A stretch of 15,352 bases of DNA from Rhodospirillaceae bacterium. Its GTDB lineage: Bacteria > Pseudomonadota > Alphaproteobacteria > UBA8366 > GCA-2717185. This document shows positions 14,548 to 15,352 of this stretch, piece after piece. Positions within the stretch are counted from its first letter, which is position 1. Each line of letters starts with the position of its first letter. Under the pieces are notes generated by a model, which saw only the letters and a list, made by a program, of their open reading frames with translations, did no database searches and had not been told where the DNA came from. The DNA lies in the NCBI GenBank assembly GCA_002717185.1, contig PBDC01000008.1:5027-20378 (forward strand), given 5' to 3'. The position numbers and the translations under genes were made by a program.

Positions 14548-15352
14548 TGCTTTCGGTCGAAGAAGCACGCGCCCGCATCTTATCGGCCTTTTCACCGCTG
14601 CAAGCAGAGCAAATTGGCCTGATTGACAGTCTAGGGCGGGTTCTTGCGCAGGATGTTCGCTCTAGGCGTACCCAACCTCCAGTCGCTGTTTCAGCTATGG
14701 ATGGTTACGCGGTGCGCCACCAAGACATCGTCGCTGCCCCGGTGGTACTTGATTTGGTCGGTTATGCGCCTGCTGGAGGTCAGCATGACGGCAAGCTGGG
14801 CCCGGGACAATGTGTTCGAATTTTCACAGGTGCTCCTGTTCCGGCTGGCGCTGATGCTATCGTCATTCAGGAGGACACCGAGGCCGAGAACGACAAGGTC
14901 AATATCCAAATCTCTGCGCCCAAAGGCCACTATATTCGCCCGGCTGGTCTTGATTTCCGCGAGAACGAGGTCGGACTTGTCGCTGGGCAAATCATGACGG
15001 CGCGCGATGTCGGCTTTGCCGGTGCGATGAACGTTCCGTGGCTGATGGTACATCGCAAACCGCGCATCGCGATACTGGCAACCGGCGATGAAATCGTGAT
15101 GCCGGGCGACCCGCTTGGCCCGAACCAGATCGTCAGTTCTAACAGTCTTGCACTAGCTTCTTTCATCCGGGCCCGCGGCGGTGATCCCATTTTATTAGGA
15201 ATCGCGCCAGATGACCGTGATGCACTAAAGGCGATGGCGGACGGAGCAAGCGGCGCAGATCTACTGGTGACAACCGGCGGTGCATCGGTTGGGGAACATG
15301 ATTTAGTGCGAAGTGTCCTTGGCGAGCTCGGGTTAGAGCTCGACTTTTGGCG
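14547..15352 (+). CDS. moeA: Molybdopterin molybdenumtransferase MoeA, partial at the right edge
   Basis: MoeA inserts molybdate into adenylated molybdopterin to finish the molybdenum cofactor. The frame is open from the ATG at 14547 to the window end, giving the first 268 residues of a protein that is usually about 400 long. Visible motifs are SAMDGYAV (49-56) with the conserved aspartate D52, RIFTGAPVPAGAD (91-103), RPAGLDF (131-137), ATGDE (178-182), the substrate-binding SNS (198-200), and TTGGASVGEHD (242-252), the molybdopterin-binding domain signature (GGASVGEHD here, GGVSVGDYD in E. coli). The C-terminal domain lies outside the window. The start overlaps the moaC stop (TAATG). Confidence 0.95.
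   Translation, partial: MLSVEEARARILSAFSPLQAEQIGLIDSLGRVLAQDVRSRRTQPPVAVSAMDGYAVRHQDIVAAPVVLDLVGYAPAGGQHDGKLGPGQCVRIFTGAPVPAGADAIVIQEDTEAENDKVNIQISAPKGHYIRPAGLDFRENEVGLVAGQIMTARDVGFAGAMNVPWLMVHRKPRIAILATGDEIVMPGDPLGPNQIVSSNSLALASFIRARGGDPILLGIAPDDRDALKAMADGASGADLLVTTGGASVGEHDLVRSVLGELGLELDFW

Overview
The window looks like chromosomal DNA of an alphaproteobacterium with GC content judged by eye to be in the mid-50s. The strongest clue is the right-hand block trpG-trpD-trpC-moaC-moeA, an order characteristic of Alphaproteobacteria. I cannot name a genus. I see no tRNA, rRNA, CRISPR array, intact insertion sequence, phage gene or replication origin.

Left part (1-4261): a 440-base stretch without a recognisable gene is followed by a leftward FAD-dependent oxidoreductase of the L-2-hydroxyglutarate oxidase type. 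Divergent from it runs cystathionine beta-lyase (metC), then hisI. A long two-part stem-loop lies between metC and hisI and contains the most upstream possible hisI ATG, so a TTG start with a good ribosome binding site fits better. After a 315-base gap comes a heptose-bisphosphate-phosphatase-like HAD hydrolase (gmhB type) that lacks most of the usual zinc ligands. Its end overlaps the end of the next gene by 8 bases, tail to tail.

Middle part (4254-10805): a leftward thiamine-diphosphate (ThDP) enzyme and a rightward cyclase-family metal hydrolase are divergent across 86 bases, which suggests shared control and perhaps a common catabolic pathway. Next is a 532-residue protein of unknown function with a TPR-like helical N-terminus and a possible glycosyltransferase-like remainder; this is the least explained gene here. 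A 434-base convergent gap follows, holding a small hairpin and what may be the last codons of a decayed ThDP decarboxylase. Then comes a leftward GMC oxidoreductase (choline dehydrogenase type).

Right part (10806-15352): a crotonase-family protein that has lost one of the two classical catalytic glutamates precedes the tightly coupled operon trpG, trpD, trpC, moaC, moeA. Neighbouring genes overlap by 4, 4 and 1 bases at trpD/trpC, trpC/moaC and moaC/moeA. moeA runs off the right edge. trpE is not next to trpG.

Overall this is a mostly ordinary metabolic region: amino-acid synthesis (Met, His, Trp), molybdenum cofactor synthesis, and a scattered set of oxidoreductase, ThDP, cyclase and crotonase genes of the kind used for small organic acids or aromatic compounds. 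I did not find a clear new defence or mobile system. The best candidates for something undescribed are the TPR/glycosyltransferase-like protein and the divergent ThDP/cyclase pair.
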